Shown: positions 51,763 to 60,952 of the stretch, piece after piece
How positions within the stretch are numbered: the stretch's first letter is position 1
Layout: every line of letters begins with the position of its first letter
DNA from: Gammaproteobacteria bacterium
Lineage (GTDB): Bacteria; Pseudomonadota; Gammaproteobacteria; Pseudomonadales; Azotimanducaceae
Reading direction: 5' to 3'
Assembly (NCBI GenBank): GCA_028821405.1
Contig: JAPPGK010000077.1
Span: forward strand, 1-64,000
Length of the DNA: 64,000 bases
The notes under the pieces: model-generated
What the model saw: only the letters and a program-made list of their open reading frames with translations
Database searches by the model: none
What the model was told of the DNA's origin: nothing
Position numbers and translations under genes: made by a program

Positions 51763-52028
51763 TCGACGAGAGCCTTGCGGGGCATCTGCATTCGGTCTTT
51801 GGGGAAGGCCGCGATTGGGCGGTCGTCGGGGGCCATGCCGCGAATCTCTATCGTCACGATGCCCGCGCTACCGTTGACACGGACATATTGGTTTCGTTGG
51901 ATCGGCGTACGATGCAGGAGGTTCGCGAGATCCTGGCGGACGAGGGTTGGGTCACGCCGCCGGCAGCGGTTCGGTGCCCTCGCTCAGGATGGCGAGATAG
52001 GGGTCGTCGGCGAACAAGCGGTGTGTAG
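51759..52028 (+). pseudogene. truncated nucleotidyltransferase
   Basis: The first 65 residues match the start of a nucleotidyltransferase: WAVVGGHAANLYRHDARATV then DTDILVSLDRRTMQEV, with the Gly-Gly-His-Ala loop and the metal-binding Asp-x-Asp (TVDTDIL). After about 51955 the sequence becomes an Arg/Gly-rich shadow of the pseudogene on the other strand and stops at 52028, so two thirds of the usual protein is missing. Deletion joined it to the propeller-like remnant. Its small partner gene is intact. Confidence 0.65.
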
Positions 52029-52471
52029 AGGAAGAGCGCGGGATCCGGCAGCAACGAGGAGATGGCGTCCAACCTTCCGATGGAATCCCCACACGTACTC
52101 GCCCCGTTCGAGGCCGAAGGCGAGCAGGCTGTCGAAGCCGGTGGAGGTGAGCAGTATCGTCCGATCCCGGCGGCAGGTTCGTGGCAGTGCCTCAAGTAAC
52201 GGTTGCGGTACGAGGCCCCTTGAAGTCGCGGTCGTACCGGAACAGTTCGTCGCTCGCGGCGATGTAGATGGCGTCCTCGTGGAACTCGATGCCGCGCAGG
52301 CCCCGGTTCGCATTGCGTCCTTCGAAGTCGATGCCGCTCGTATTCCAGTCGACGTGCTGCACGACCTCGTGTTGATCGAAATCGACCGTATACAACCCCG
52401 CCGTGGCTCTCGCCTTGCTGAGAGCCTCGCACCACGGAGGTGAAGATGAGCTTGGGTAGTTGGATGTCCAT
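51984..52471 (-). pseudogene. frameshifted beta-propeller-like gene remnant
   Basis: Three frames together give one protein: start MDIQLPKLIFTSVVRGSQQ (from ATG 52471), then YTVDFDQHEVVQHVDWNTSG and FRGIEFHEDA-like text (GLRGIEFHEDAIYIAASDEL; frame ending at 52192), then DRTILLTSTGFDSLLAFGLE and RGEYVWGFHRKVGRH in a third frame. The spacing of strands and the repeated IYIAASDELFRYDRD / ILLTSTGFDSLLAF pattern suggests a six- or seven-bladed propeller whose last part is lost. At least two frameshifts and a deletion are needed, so it is non-functional. Confidence 0.65.
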
Positions 52472-52596
52472 GCCTCGCCGCCGGTGTATCACAGTTACCG
52501 GTTGAGCCGGTTTGGTGGCATTGTCCGATGCCTTGCCTTAGCCTGCGGGCGCTGGCTGGACAGTACGTTTTTCGGGTACGCGGGAGACAATGTCGT

Positions 52597-53742
52597 ATGG
52601 ACAACAGTAGGAGACTCGCGCCGGAAACGTTGAATGCGCAGGCTCTACGCCAGATCGATACCCAAACCGGCGGATTGACTCCCGGCATCTTCCCGTCGAC
52701 GACCTATGTTCGCGACAGCGACTACGAACTGATCGACCCCGGCCACAGCTACGGTCGGGACGAGAACCCCGGCTTTGTCGTTGCCGAGAAGGTGCTTGCG
52801 GAACTCGAGGGAGGCCCGGCGGGCCTGCTGTTCAGTTCCGGCATGTCGGCGGCCATGGCGATCATCCAGTCCCTAAGGCCCGGCGACCGGATCGTGGCGC
52901 CGAGGATCATGTACTGGGGCCTGCGCAAGTGGTTGGCCGTATTCTGCGAGCAGTGGGGTCTCGAACTCGATCTATTCGACCCGTCGGAGGCCGATGCCTT
53001 GGCGCGGACCGTCGAACAAGGCAAGACGCGCCTGCTGTGGATGGAGTCCCTCTGCAATCCCACTTGGGACGTCATCAACATCAGCGCGGCCGCAGACGCC
53101 GCAAAGGGCGTTGGTGCGACAGTTGTGGTCGACTCTACGATTCCCACGCCCGTGGTGACCCAACCGATCAAGCACGGCGCTGATCTCGTCGTGCATTCAG
53201 CAACGAAATACCTGAACGGCCACTGCGATGTCGTCGCCGGTGCGGTGGTCACGGCGCGGGAAGACGAACTCTGGGAACGCATCGGCCAGGTCCGGCGTCA
53301 GGGCGGTGCCATCGTGGGTTCCTTCGAAGCGTGGCTCCTGCAGCGAGGTTTGCGGACACTCTTCCTACGCGTCCGAAAGGCGTCCGAATCGGCCCTGGCG
53401 ATTGCGCGCCGCTTAGAGGGACACCCAGCACTCAAGGCCGTGCTTTATCCGGGCCTATCGAGCCATCCGGGCCACGAAATCGCCAAGCGCCAAATGGACG
53501 GCGGATTCGGCGGCATGCTGTCGCTACGGGTCAAGGGCGGTGCGGAACGAGCGCTGGATATCGTCAAGCGATGCCAGGTGTTCACCCGGGCGACATCCTT
53601 GGGCGGCGTCGAGAGCCTGATCGAGCATCGCTATTCCATCGAGGAGGCCGGCAGCCCCATACCGGCAGACCTCATCCGGCTGTCGATTGGCATCGAGTCC
53701 GTCGACGACCTGATCGCGGATCTCGAACAGGCGCTCGCGTGA
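52597..53742 (+). CDS. cystathionine gamma-lyase/synthase-family PLP enzyme
   Basis: Trans-sulfuration-type PLP enzyme of 381 residues. The internal aldimine Lys is in VVHSATKYLNGHCDVVAGAV (about residue 198), the PLP-stacking Tyr/Arg region is YGRDENPGF, and SSGMSAAMAIIQSL is the cofactor-phosphate loop. ATSLGGVESLIEHR is the C-terminal substrate-carboxylate block. Whether it makes or breaks cystathionine, or is a methionine-gamma-lyase-like enzyme, cannot be told. ATG 52597 is preceded by GGGAG at ten bases. Its TGA overlaps the GTG of an old-yellow-enzyme stub, showing that the two once formed an operon. Confidence 0.9.
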   Translation: MDNSRRLAPETLNAQALRQIDTQTGGLTPGIFPSTTYVRDSDYELIDPGHSYGRDENPGFVVAEKVLAELEGGPAGLLFSSGMSAAMAIIQSLRPGDRIVAPRIMYWGLRKWLAVFCEQWGLELDLFDPSEADALARTVEQGKTRLLWMESLCNPTWDVINISAAADAAKGVGATVVVDSTIPTPVVTQPIKHGADLVVHSATKYLNGHCDVVAGAVVTAREDELWERIGQVRRQGGAIVGSFEAWLLQRGLRTLFLRVRKASESALAIARRLEGHPALKAVLYPGLSSHPGHEIAKRQMDGGFGGMLSLRVKGGAERALDIVKRCQVFTRATSLGGVESLIEHRYSIEEAGSPIPADLIRLSIGIESVDDLIADLEQALA

Positions 53743-53951
53743 ACCGGAATCCGCGCTACGACATCCTGTTCGAACCGGTGCGCATCGGTTCGGTGACGGC
53801 GCCGAACCGGTTCTACCAGACGCCTCACGCCTTGGGCACCGGCAACGCCATGCCGCACACCCGTGCCGCCATGCGGGAAGTCCGGGCCGAGGGCGGCGGG
53901 GGCGTCGTCAACAGGGCCATTGCGCCATTCACTCGAGTTCGGCCGCCATGA
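53739..53951 (+). pseudogene. N-terminal stub of an old-yellow-enzyme/trimethylamine-dehydrogenase-type flavoenzyme
   Basis: Seventy codons beginning RYDILFEPVRIGSVTAPNRF then YQTPHALGTGNAMPHTRAA and a Gly-rich EGGGGVVN. This is the characteristic start of NADH:flavin oxidoreductases of the dimethylamine/trimethylamine dehydrogenase group, which are normally 650 or more residues. After residue 60 the frame loses homology and stops at 53951, four bases into the next gene. The GTG start overlaps the PLP-enzyme stop, so the loss was a deletion at about 53925 that brought the solute-binding gene close. Confidence 0.72.
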
Positions 53952-55891
53952 AGCTGAGCCTTGCCGGCGTAGGAGCGTGCGCCGCATTGGTCGCGGCGCT
54001 CGGCGTCGCCGAAGAGGACATCGCGCCGATGCCGCCCGAGTGGTTCGCGCCGCCGAAGACCGCGAGCGAACTCGGTATAGAGCGCTTCACCCAGAGTCCG
54101 TTCCTGGACGATCGAGACCTGCCACCCGTGGAGGATCGCCTGCCGGACGATCCCGTTGTCAGCCATCCGTACCGGAACATTGGGAAATACGGGGGCAGGG
54201 CGCGGATCACGCATTGGGATAGCTGGCAGTTCTTCAACTGGGAACACGCACTAACGATCTCAGCGGACCTGCGCAACATCCTGCCGAATCTCGCCGAGTC
54301 CTGGGAATTGAGCGAGGATGGACGCGTCACCACCATCCGGCTGCGGCCGGGCATCAAGTGGTCCGACGGGATGCCTTTGACCTCCTACGACTTCATGTTT
54401 CGGCTGAACCACATCTGGCTGGATCGTGAGAAGTCGCCGCAGACGAACCGGTCCGTGCGGGGGGCGGCGTTCGTGGTGATCGACGATCTGACCTTCCAGT
54501 ACGTCTTCCCGGAACCCAACCCGTTGTTTGCCAACTACATCGCCTTCTACGGCAGCCACTTCGTGGATCCCATGCATTTCTTCAAGCAGTACCACCCGGC
54601 CTACCGCGACCGCGATGAACTCAACGACGTGCTGAAGGAAAAGGGCTTCGGAACGTGGATGGCCATGTACGACGCGCTGCGCGGGTGGGGTAATGAGGAC
54701 GCGGCACAAGTGCCGACGCTGCGTGCCTACAAGGTGGTGCAGCGCACGCCGACCAAAATGCGGCTCGAGCGCAATCCGTACTACTTCAAGGTCGATCCGG
54801 TAGGGCAGCAGTTGCCGTATATCGACGAGATCGACGCGGCCATCCAGCTCGAGAACTCGCAGATGATCACCTTTCAGGCCGCCACCGGCCAACTCGATTT
54901 CGCGGCGTTCGCGATGGAGACCCAGAACATCCCGCTGCTCAAGCTCGGCGAGTCGAAGGGGCTCAACAAGGTTCACATCTGGCGCCGCCTGCATGTGGCC
55001 GACGTGGCCATCCAGCCGAACTACAACCATCCCGACCCCAAGTACCGGCAACTCGTATGGGGTACGCCCGAGCGGCGATTCGTGCGTGCACTCTCCCACG
55101 CCATCGACCGCGACCAGATGAACACGGCGATCTACTTCGGCCGGGGCACGCCGAGCCAGGTGACCGCGCACCCCTCGAGCCGGTGGTACGAGAAGCGCTT
55201 CGCGCAGACCCACATCCGCTACGACCCGGACTATGCCCGCCAGCTCCTGGACGAACTCGGACTGCGCGACGTCGACGGCGATGGCCTGCGCGAATACCCC
55301 GACGGATCGCGGCTCACCATCACCCTGGAGTTCCTCGACTTCGAGACACCCAAGGGCATTAGCTTGGAACTGGTGCGGAACTATTGGCGGGAGGTCGGCA
55401 TCGACCTGCGCCTGAAGTCAATCGAGCGTGGTCTCCAAGCCGAACGGGCCCAGGCCAACAAGATGCAGATGACGGCGTGGCACGCGGACAAGGTTACCGA
55501 CATCCTGTTTCCGCTTTGGCCAGACTGGTTCTATCCCCACCGATCCGCTTGGGACATGACCATGTGGAACCACTGGGCGCGGTACTACCAGACCGGGGGC
55601 GAAATGGGCGAAGAGCCGCCGGAGATCATCCGCACTATCCAGTATTGGGGGGACGAGTTGCGGACCGCCACGACCGAAGCGCATCGCACGAAGGCCGCCA
55701 AAGCGCTGCTCACGGCTGCGGCCGAAAACCTATGGGCGATCGGCACGGTGGGCAACGCGCCCCATCCCGTGGTCGTGTCCGCGCGTCTCAAGAACGTGAC
55801 GCCAACGGGAATTTGGGGCGCGGACAACCGCTGGACCCTCGCCTACCACCCCGCGACCTGGTACATCGACGAGGGGTCGGAGACGGAATAG
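53948..55891 (+). CDS. ABC transporter solute-binding protein, family 5 (oligopeptide/nickel type)
   Basis: A 647-residue extracytoplasmic binding protein of the SBP_bac_5 family. A short signal peptide (MKLSLAGVGACAALVAALGV) precedes HPYRNIGKYGGRARI, then ILPNLAESWELSEDGRVTTI and LRPGIKWSDGMPLTSYDFMF, the family signature, and later FVRALSHAIDRDQMNTAIYF. It is longer than OppA (about 540) and resembles the large group found in marine and symbiont bacteria. No permease or ATPase genes adjoin, so its transporter is elsewhere or lost. The ATG overlaps the end of the flavoenzyme stub and no clean Shine-Dalgarno is present. Confidence 0.88.
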   Translation: MKLSLAGVGACAALVAALGVAEEDIAPMPPEWFAPPKTASELGIERFTQSPFLDDRDLPPVEDRLPDDPVVSHPYRNIGKYGGRARITHWDSWQFFNWEHALTISADLRNILPNLAESWELSEDGRVTTIRLRPGIKWSDGMPLTSYDFMFRLNHIWLDREKSPQTNRSVRGAAFVVIDDLTFQYVFPEPNPLFANYIAFYGSHFVDPMHFFKQYHPAYRDRDELNDVLKEKGFGTWMAMYDALRGWGNEDAAQVPTLRAYKVVQRTPTKMRLERNPYYFKVDPVGQQLPYIDEIDAAIQLENSQMITFQAATGQLDFAAFAMETQNIPLLKLGESKGLNKVHIWRRLHVADVAIQPNYNHPDPKYRQLVWGTPERRFVRALSHAIDRDQMNTAIYFGRGTPSQVTAHPSSRWYEKRFAQTHIRYDPDYARQLLDELGLRDVDGDGLREYPDGSRLTITLEFLDFETPKGISLELVRNYWREVGIDLRLKSIERGLQAERAQANKMQMTAWHADKVTDILFPLWPDWFYPHRSAWDMTMWNHWARYYQTGGEMGEEPPEIIRTIQYWGDELRTATTEAHRTKAAKALLTAAAENLWAIGTVGNAPHPVVVSARLKNVTPTGIWGADNRWTLAYHPATWYIDEGSETE

Positions 55892-55960
55892 CCCGGAGGC
55901 GGGCGCTCGTGCCGTCGTTCGGGCACACTGCCGGAGCGACGTGCTCGACGCCGAGATCTC

Positions 55961-57256
55961 CTACGACCGCACTGCGACGTCCATCGAGAATCCGGGGACA
56001 CCGCCATCGATTGGCGTCGTTGTGGCGTCCATTCCCACGATTTCTCGCAGCGTCAGCCGAACCGAATCCGGCTTGCCGACGTCTACGGTGGCGATGTCGA
56101 ACGCCGTGGAGGTTCCGGCGATGCGCCACCTTCGAAGAAGCCCCGGCCGATCCAATCCCTCGTGCCACGGGTACAGCAACACTAGCCGGGTGGCTTCGTA
56201 CGCGCGCGCGTACGCGAGCATCTGGTAGACATCGGCTTGTTCGACGCCCAGCGTCGGCTCGCCTGGTTTGAGTTCCTTCCACTTCGTGTCGATAACGAGA
56301 TCGCCGTTCACGACGATGTCCGGGCGTAGCGCGAACAAGCGTCGATGTTGTCCTTCCAACGCGTAGCGACCCGAGTGCTGTAGGTGTACCGGGCGTGGGC
56401 TTAGGGCAGCCCTCAAGGTCAGGCCCACGAACTCTTCGAAGAGCCCGTTCATCGGGAACAGGAGTGCACAGCCTTCGACGGCACCCATCGTCGTACTCTG
56501 CCAATCCCGACCGAGGAGCAGTCGAGCCATCCGGTGAAGACGATGGAACGCCGTGTTGGTGCGATCGAGCCTGACCGGTTCGGCGAATGGGTTTGCGCTC
56601 TCGCCGACAAATTCGAACCGGGCCACCAGTTCCGCCAACCAGCGCGAGTTTGCCGCCGACCGAGTGGTCGCCGCCAGTCGGACCACGGCTGCCTTGAGCA
56701 CACGATTCAGCGGCGTATCCACGGACAACTCGTCGAAGCTGCACGCGAGCCGGTCCGTACGAATCGCGTATCGCGCAAGCTGCCGTGGCACATTCAGTTT
56801 GCCGCGCAACAGCGGCAGGTCGTCCTGGCGGAATCGATAGCGGTGTGGCAATCCCCGCCGCACGGCAACCAACAGGCGATCAGCAAATAGTCGAATGAGC
56901 ACTTCGAGCAGATCGTCACGCTGGGTGGCGAGCAAAGCAGGTTCGCTGTCTGCGACGGGTATCCCCCAAGCGACCGCGAGCATCCGTGTAAGAGCCCGGC
57001 GGACCTCACCGCCTTCGCCGCCGATCTTCGGCAGTATCTCGATGCTCGCGCCCGGTACCGACAATACACCTACCACCTGTCCCGCGCGTAGGCTTGGCTT
57101 GGCGGTTCGCGTTAGGACCGGCTGGGGCATGCGCAACCGCTGGGTTTCCCTTTCGGCCAGTGTGTGAAGGCGATTCGCGATATCGATGGGGAGGTCGTTC
57201 GGCCCGATGGGAAGGTGCTCCCACTCGCGAATGCTCGTAGCAGTGACACTGCCCAC
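55961..57256 (-). CDS. mcrC: McrC, nuclease subunit of a McrBC-type restriction system
   Basis: A 431-residue McrC. The N-terminal domain has REWEHLPIGPNDLPI and VGVLSVPGASIEILPKIGG, the typical McrC block; the C-terminal PD-(D/E)xK nuclease is seen in ALRPDIVVNGDLVIDTKWKE (Asp then Asp-x-Lys, about residues 310-330) followed by QADVYQMLAYARAYEA. All catalytic residues are intact. The GTG start overlaps the TAG of mcrB by one base. McrBC cuts DNA containing modified cytosine after GTP-driven translocation. Confidence 0.92.
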   Translation of the reverse strand: MGSVTATSIREWEHLPIGPNDLPIDIANRLHTLAERETQRLRMPQPVLTRTAKPSLRAGQVVGVLSVPGASIEILPKIGGEGGEVRRALTRMLAVAWGIPVADSEPALLATQRDDLLEVLIRLFADRLLVAVRRGLPHRYRFRQDDLPLLRGKLNVPRQLARYAIRTDRLACSFDELSVDTPLNRVLKAAVVRLAATTRSAANSRWLAELVARFEFVGESANPFAEPVRLDRTNTAFHRLHRMARLLLGRDWQSTTMGAVEGCALLFPMNGLFEEFVGLTLRAALSPRPVHLQHSGRYALEGQHRRLFALRPDIVVNGDLVIDTKWKELKPGEPTLGVEQADVYQMLAYARAYEATRLVLLYPWHEGLDRPGLLRRWRIAGTSTAFDIATVDVGKPDSVRLTLREIVGMDATTTPIDGGVPGFSMDVAVRS

Positions 57257-59766
57257 TACTCACCCCCGGCGCTTGGGTGTCCGCCGATGAGCCGTTCGTA
57301 CGCATCCTTGGCGAAGGTATTCTGAACGGTCCATCGGTGCCTGTCTTCGCCCACGGTTGCATCCAGACCGGGTGGTGGGTTTAGTGGCTCGCCTTTCACG
57401 AAGTCGTCCGTTCCACCTAGGACTGCGTGCACCTTGCGCCAGTCGTCGTAGAAGTACTCGGCGATCAAGGGGATGATCTTGTGACGCATGATGTCGTCGA
57501 TGTCTGTCCGGTCGTTCGCGCCCATGAACCATGCGTGCCCTATCAGATGGTCGCGGTCGACGAGGTATTCGAGGCGTCTGTTCATCACCGAGATTAAGCG
57601 CGGTAGGTCCACCCCGGTTCGTTCTGCCGTTACTCTCAGCGCCTTCAACTCGGGCTGGGGGGGCATCTCCTCGAACCGGAAGCGGCGTCGCAACGCGGTG
57701 TCCAACAAGGCGATGGACCGGTCCGCAGTGTTCATGGTGCCAAGGATGTGCAAGTTCTTGGGTAGCGTGAACTGTTCGCGAGAATAGGGGAGCGTAACGG
57801 TGACTTCGTTCTCGGCGCCTTCCCGTTTGTCCTCCTCGAGCAGGGTGATCAGTTCGCCCATGACCTTGGATATGTTGGCACGGTTGATCTCGTCTATGAC
57901 CAGAACATGGGGGCGGGCCTCGCCGATCCCGTCCACCCCCTGGAGATATGCGGCTAGTCCGGCCGGATTCGATGGTTTCATTCGATTGATCGGTCTCCAC
58001 TGGAATGATCCGGTCTTGAATATCGAGACTGGATCACCCTCCCGCTCTCGGACACGCCAATGCCACCGAACGGGACGACGGTGGCAGAAACCATCGGGGC
58101 GTTGGTGAAATTCATAGTCTCCGGATACCTCGCCTACCGCCCGGAAGTGTCGGTAGCCATCGGAGGCCACCACGATGTCGCCATGCCTCATCTCGGTACG
58201 AAAGCGCCACATCGCCTGCACATTCGTGTCGTAAGCCGTGGCGTCCGGATTGACATCGGTACGCCAGCGTTTCCAGATCAGACTCCAGTCGTCGTACTCG
58301 GGGTCGGACCAGTCGATGTCACCGCCGTATTCGAGAAGTGCGCATTCTGCATCGATGCACTCGTCGAATATCCCATCGCTATCTGGCGAACCACCCCAGG
58401 ACTTCGGATCCCCCAGCGACATTTTGAAGATGTGCCGCGCACCGACATCCGGGATCTTCCGCGCTCTCTCGGCAATGCGCTTGAGTACACCTGGCACCAC
58501 AGCGAGCCGGAGGCTCGCGTCAACCTCGGTGCCTATGGGCCGAATGCCTTCGACAAATTCCTCGTAGCCGTAAGATTGGTGAAAAGTGACGAACTCGATG
58601 CGTCCTTCGTCCATCAGCTCACCGTGCCGAGCCCGAAGTAGGTCGGCATTCTGCGGAGCTTGGCCGTCGCAGATTGTCACGCAGCGCATTACGGTCGCGT
58701 AGGTCTTTCCAGTGCCTGGGGGGCCGTAGAGTATCGTGTTCAGTGGTTCCTCTGATGCGGTTGGTCGAGTGGTGTGAGACGGCGAGAGACTATCGCCGAC
58801 ACGCTTGGTCACAGCGGGTTGGGGGGCAAGGTCGCTAAGGGACCAGACCACGGATTGGGCATCGAGCCGCGACGAGGGCCGGTCTATGTCGCGCTTGGCT
58901 GCCTCGTCAAGGAGATCATCGAGCAATTGCAGTGCGTTCTCGTATTCCGAGCCCAAGTCCTCGGCTTTGGGTTCGGGATAGTGCAACAATTCCCGGACCG
59001 ACCGGAACTTGCTCATCCGGCAAGGAGGGTACAAGAAAACGTCCAACCCCATGAGAAGATACGACGCGACATCCAGGCGAGCGCTTCTTTGCCCTTCTCC
59101 AAGTACGTCCGTGGGTAGTTTTGCATTGAATGCGCGTATTCGGTCGCCCGGTAGCCGATCATCCTCGCTCCAAAGCTCCAGCAGGGCATCGCGTACCCCC
59201 GTTGGATCCGCATCGATCCAGCCTACAACTTTTGCCTGATTGCTCTCGTTGCCAGCGGCGTATGATCTTCGGTTGATCACGTTGTTCTTGTTGTGCCGGA
59301 TCGCTGCCTTTAGAAGCTCCGGCCAGCCTTCCTCGTTAGTGAGGAAGGCACGCCTGGCCTCGCACACAGCGGGACCAAGGTGTTCCTCCTTGTAGCCTTC
59401 TGCTCGGTCGAGGGTCCCGTCCTCGAATCTTCTTCGGGCTTCCTCCAGAAAGTGGTCCCACACTTCGGTGATGGCCTGGCGGAATTCGCAGTATCTTCTT
59501 ATTGCGGTCCTATACGATGCCAACGCCCCGTAGGGACTACCGTCCTCGGCGTCGATGGCAATTTTTGAGGGATTGGGGCGGTTGCGGTTTTCGTCGTCCC
59601 TAGAGTATTCGAGATCCTGGAGTACACCGACGAGGTTGTCCTCATCGTAGAGCTCGTCGAGATCCCCGTATTCCCGTTCGACTCGCGTTGCGTCGGATTT
59701 GTAGGTTTGGACGGTGCGTCGCTGCAGTTCATGTTGTCCAAGCCATCTCTCGTAGTTCGGGTTCAT
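57256..59766 (-). CDS. mcrB: McrB, GTP-dependent AAA+ motor of the restriction system
   Basis: An 836-residue McrB-type protein. The N-terminal 330 residues form a specificity region not like E. coli McrB. The motor has Walker A LYGPPGTGKTYATVM (about 343), ending with Walker B HVLVIDEINRANISKVMGEL and the GTP-specific MNTADRSIALLDTALRRRF (about 677). Between them, at about residues 440-600, lies an insert with HGDIVVASDGYRHFRAVGEV, which resembles an EVE/PUA-like modified-base reader placed inside the AAA+ domain. The ATG has GGAGG twelve bases upstream, a little far. The genes are slightly more AT-rich than neighbours, fitting horizontal transfer. Confidence 0.92.
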   Translation of the reverse strand: MNPNYERWLGQHELQRRTVQTYKSDATRVEREYGDLDELYDEDNLVGVLQDLEYSRDDENRNRPNPSKIAIDAEDGSPYGALASYRTAIRRYCEFRQAITEVWDHFLEEARRRFEDGTLDRAEGYKEEHLGPAVCEARRAFLTNEEGWPELLKAAIRHNKNNVINRRSYAAGNESNQAKVVGWIDADPTGVRDALLELWSEDDRLPGDRIRAFNAKLPTDVLGEGQRSARLDVASYLLMGLDVFLYPPCRMSKFRSVRELLHYPEPKAEDLGSEYENALQLLDDLLDEAAKRDIDRPSSRLDAQSVVWSLSDLAPQPAVTKRVGDSLSPSHTTRPTASEEPLNTILYGPPGTGKTYATVMRCVTICDGQAPQNADLLRARHGELMDEGRIEFVTFHQSYGYEEFVEGIRPIGTEVDASLRLAVVPGVLKRIAERARKIPDVGARHIFKMSLGDPKSWGGSPDSDGIFDECIDAECALLEYGGDIDWSDPEYDDWSLIWKRWRTDVNPDATAYDTNVQAMWRFRTEMRHGDIVVASDGYRHFRAVGEVSGDYEFHQRPDGFCHRRPVRWHWRVREREGDPVSIFKTGSFQWRPINRMKPSNPAGLAAYLQGVDGIGEARPHVLVIDEINRANISKVMGELITLLEEDKREGAENEVTVTLPYSREQFTLPKNLHILGTMNTADRSIALLDTALRRRFRFEEMPPQPELKALRVTAERTGVDLPRLISVMNRRLEYLVDRDHLIGHAWFMGANDRTDIDDIMRHKIIPLIAEYFYDDWRKVHAVLGGTDDFVKGEPLNPPPGLDATVGEDRHRWTVQNTFAKDAYERLIGGHPSAGGE

Positions 59767-59820
59767 GGGTATTTCGGTACCTCCGCGTTCCGGCGACGAC
59801 TCTAGCCTAGCCCAAGTCTA

Positions 59821-60017
59821 GTGCCTGCGCGTGCGATAGCGCCTGACAGCATCGGCGTAGGCTTGATCGTGCGGTCCGACGCCAATCGGGTCTACGACGT
59901 CGTCGGTCACGCCGACACGAAACGGTGGCTGCTGCTCAAGCGTACAAACGTACGGAGTACACGCCCGGCATGTTGGTCAACTCTTCGCAGTTGCGACCGA
60001 TGGATAATCCCCCTTGA
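59821..60017 (+). pseudogene. small frameshifted ORF remnant
   Basis: A GTG-started frame reads IVRSDANRVYDVVGHADTKR then WLLLKRTNVR, and near 59955 the sense continues in another frame as EYTPGMLVNSSQLRPMDNPP with a stop at 60017. One indel joins them into a protein of about 65 residues. No family recognised; it fills part of the 329-base gap between mcrB and the GFA-domain gene, the rest of which shows nothing. Confidence 0.35.
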
Positions 60018-60095
60018 ACTAGAAGGTCTTGCGGGAGATCTCCGCAAGCGGTGTAGGCGAATGTCCCGAGCTACTGTGCGTGCCCGAAGGGATCT

Positions 60096-60944
60096 TCAGG
60101 GCGGCGCGTCGGGAAATCCCGGTAGCCGTTCGTCGACGACGGACCAGGCCGCCTTGGAGGCCGTGAAGATATTCGCGCTCGGTCGCGTACCGGGATCGTC
60201 GTCCAGGCACCCCGTGGGTATCTGCATCTGACCCTCGGTCCGCAGGCGTGGCATCTGCGAGCCGCAGACTCGGCAGAAGGCCGTGCCCTTCACCCTGGCC
60301 TCCGGCATTTTGTAGTTGACCAGGTTGTCCTCGCCGTCGAGCCAGCGGAACGCATGTGCCTGCACCATCGTCATGGTGGCGTATGCGGCGCTCATCGCGC
60401 GTCGGCAGCGAGAGCAGTGGCAGTTGATCATGGCGTCGGGTTGGCCGTCGAATTCAAAGGTCACCGCACCGCACAAGCAACTGCCGCCCGTCGCACCGGG
60501 CGTCGCGGCGGTGCGCTTTGGGCGGTCGGTCGCGACGGCGTCGCCGAACTCCGGCGGATAGGCGTCGTGTGGCGGCACGTCGTCGGGGATGTCGTGCCAG
60601 GGGGCTTTCGAACCCACGAACCAGTGCGAACTCGGTCGTTTGCCCGGATCCTCGGCGACGTTTCCGAGCGGTATGGCGGCGAATGGGCCACCCTCTGGAC
60701 AGGCGGGGGCGGCCGAGCCGCAGCGCGGGCAGAAGTTGCGCCAGCCGTTCGCGGATGAACGGTAGTGGACGACCTTGTCTTCTCCTTGGCGCCAATGGAA
60801 GTGCTCCGGGGCGGCGCCCGCGTAGGTGGCGAACGCCGAGCCGTGGAACTTCCGGCACATCGAGCAGTGGCAGTGGGCGATGAGATCGAGGGGCCCGTCG
60901 ATCTCGAAGGCGATGTCGCCGCAGAGGCAGCTTCCGGTCAGCAT
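60096..60944 (-). CDS. tandem GFA/CENP-V-domain zinc protein
   Basis: A 282-residue protein made of two GFA (glutathione-dependent formaldehyde-activating-like) domains. Domain 1 carries GSCLCGDIAFEIDG, AHCHCSMCRKFHGSAF and NFCPRCGSAAP; domain 2 repeats the pattern with GSCLCGAVTFEFDG, NCHCSRCRRAMSAAY and AFCRVCGSQMP. All Cys ligands for two zinc ions per domain are present. Single-domain members are usual (120-150 residues); the fusion may bind thiol adducts. The start at 60944 overlaps nothing and is eight bases past the stop of the LLM gene upstream, so both are in one transcript, suggesting a role in thiol or formaldehyde handling with that enzyme. Confidence 0.88.
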   Translation of the reverse strand: MLTGSCLCGDIAFEIDGPLDLIAHCHCSMCRKFHGSAFATYAGAAPEHFHWRQGEDKVVHYRSSANGWRNFCPRCGSAAPACPEGGPFAAIPLGNVAEDPGKRPSSHWFVGSKAPWHDIPDDVPPHDAYPPEFGDAVATDRPKRTAATPGATGGSCLCGAVTFEFDGQPDAMINCHCSRCRRAMSAAYATMTMVQAHAFRWLDGEDNLVNYKMPEARVKGTAFCRVCGSQMPRLRTEGQMQIPTGCLDDDPGTRPSANIFTASKAAWSVVDERLPGFPDAPP

Positions 60945-60952
60945 GGCGGTCC

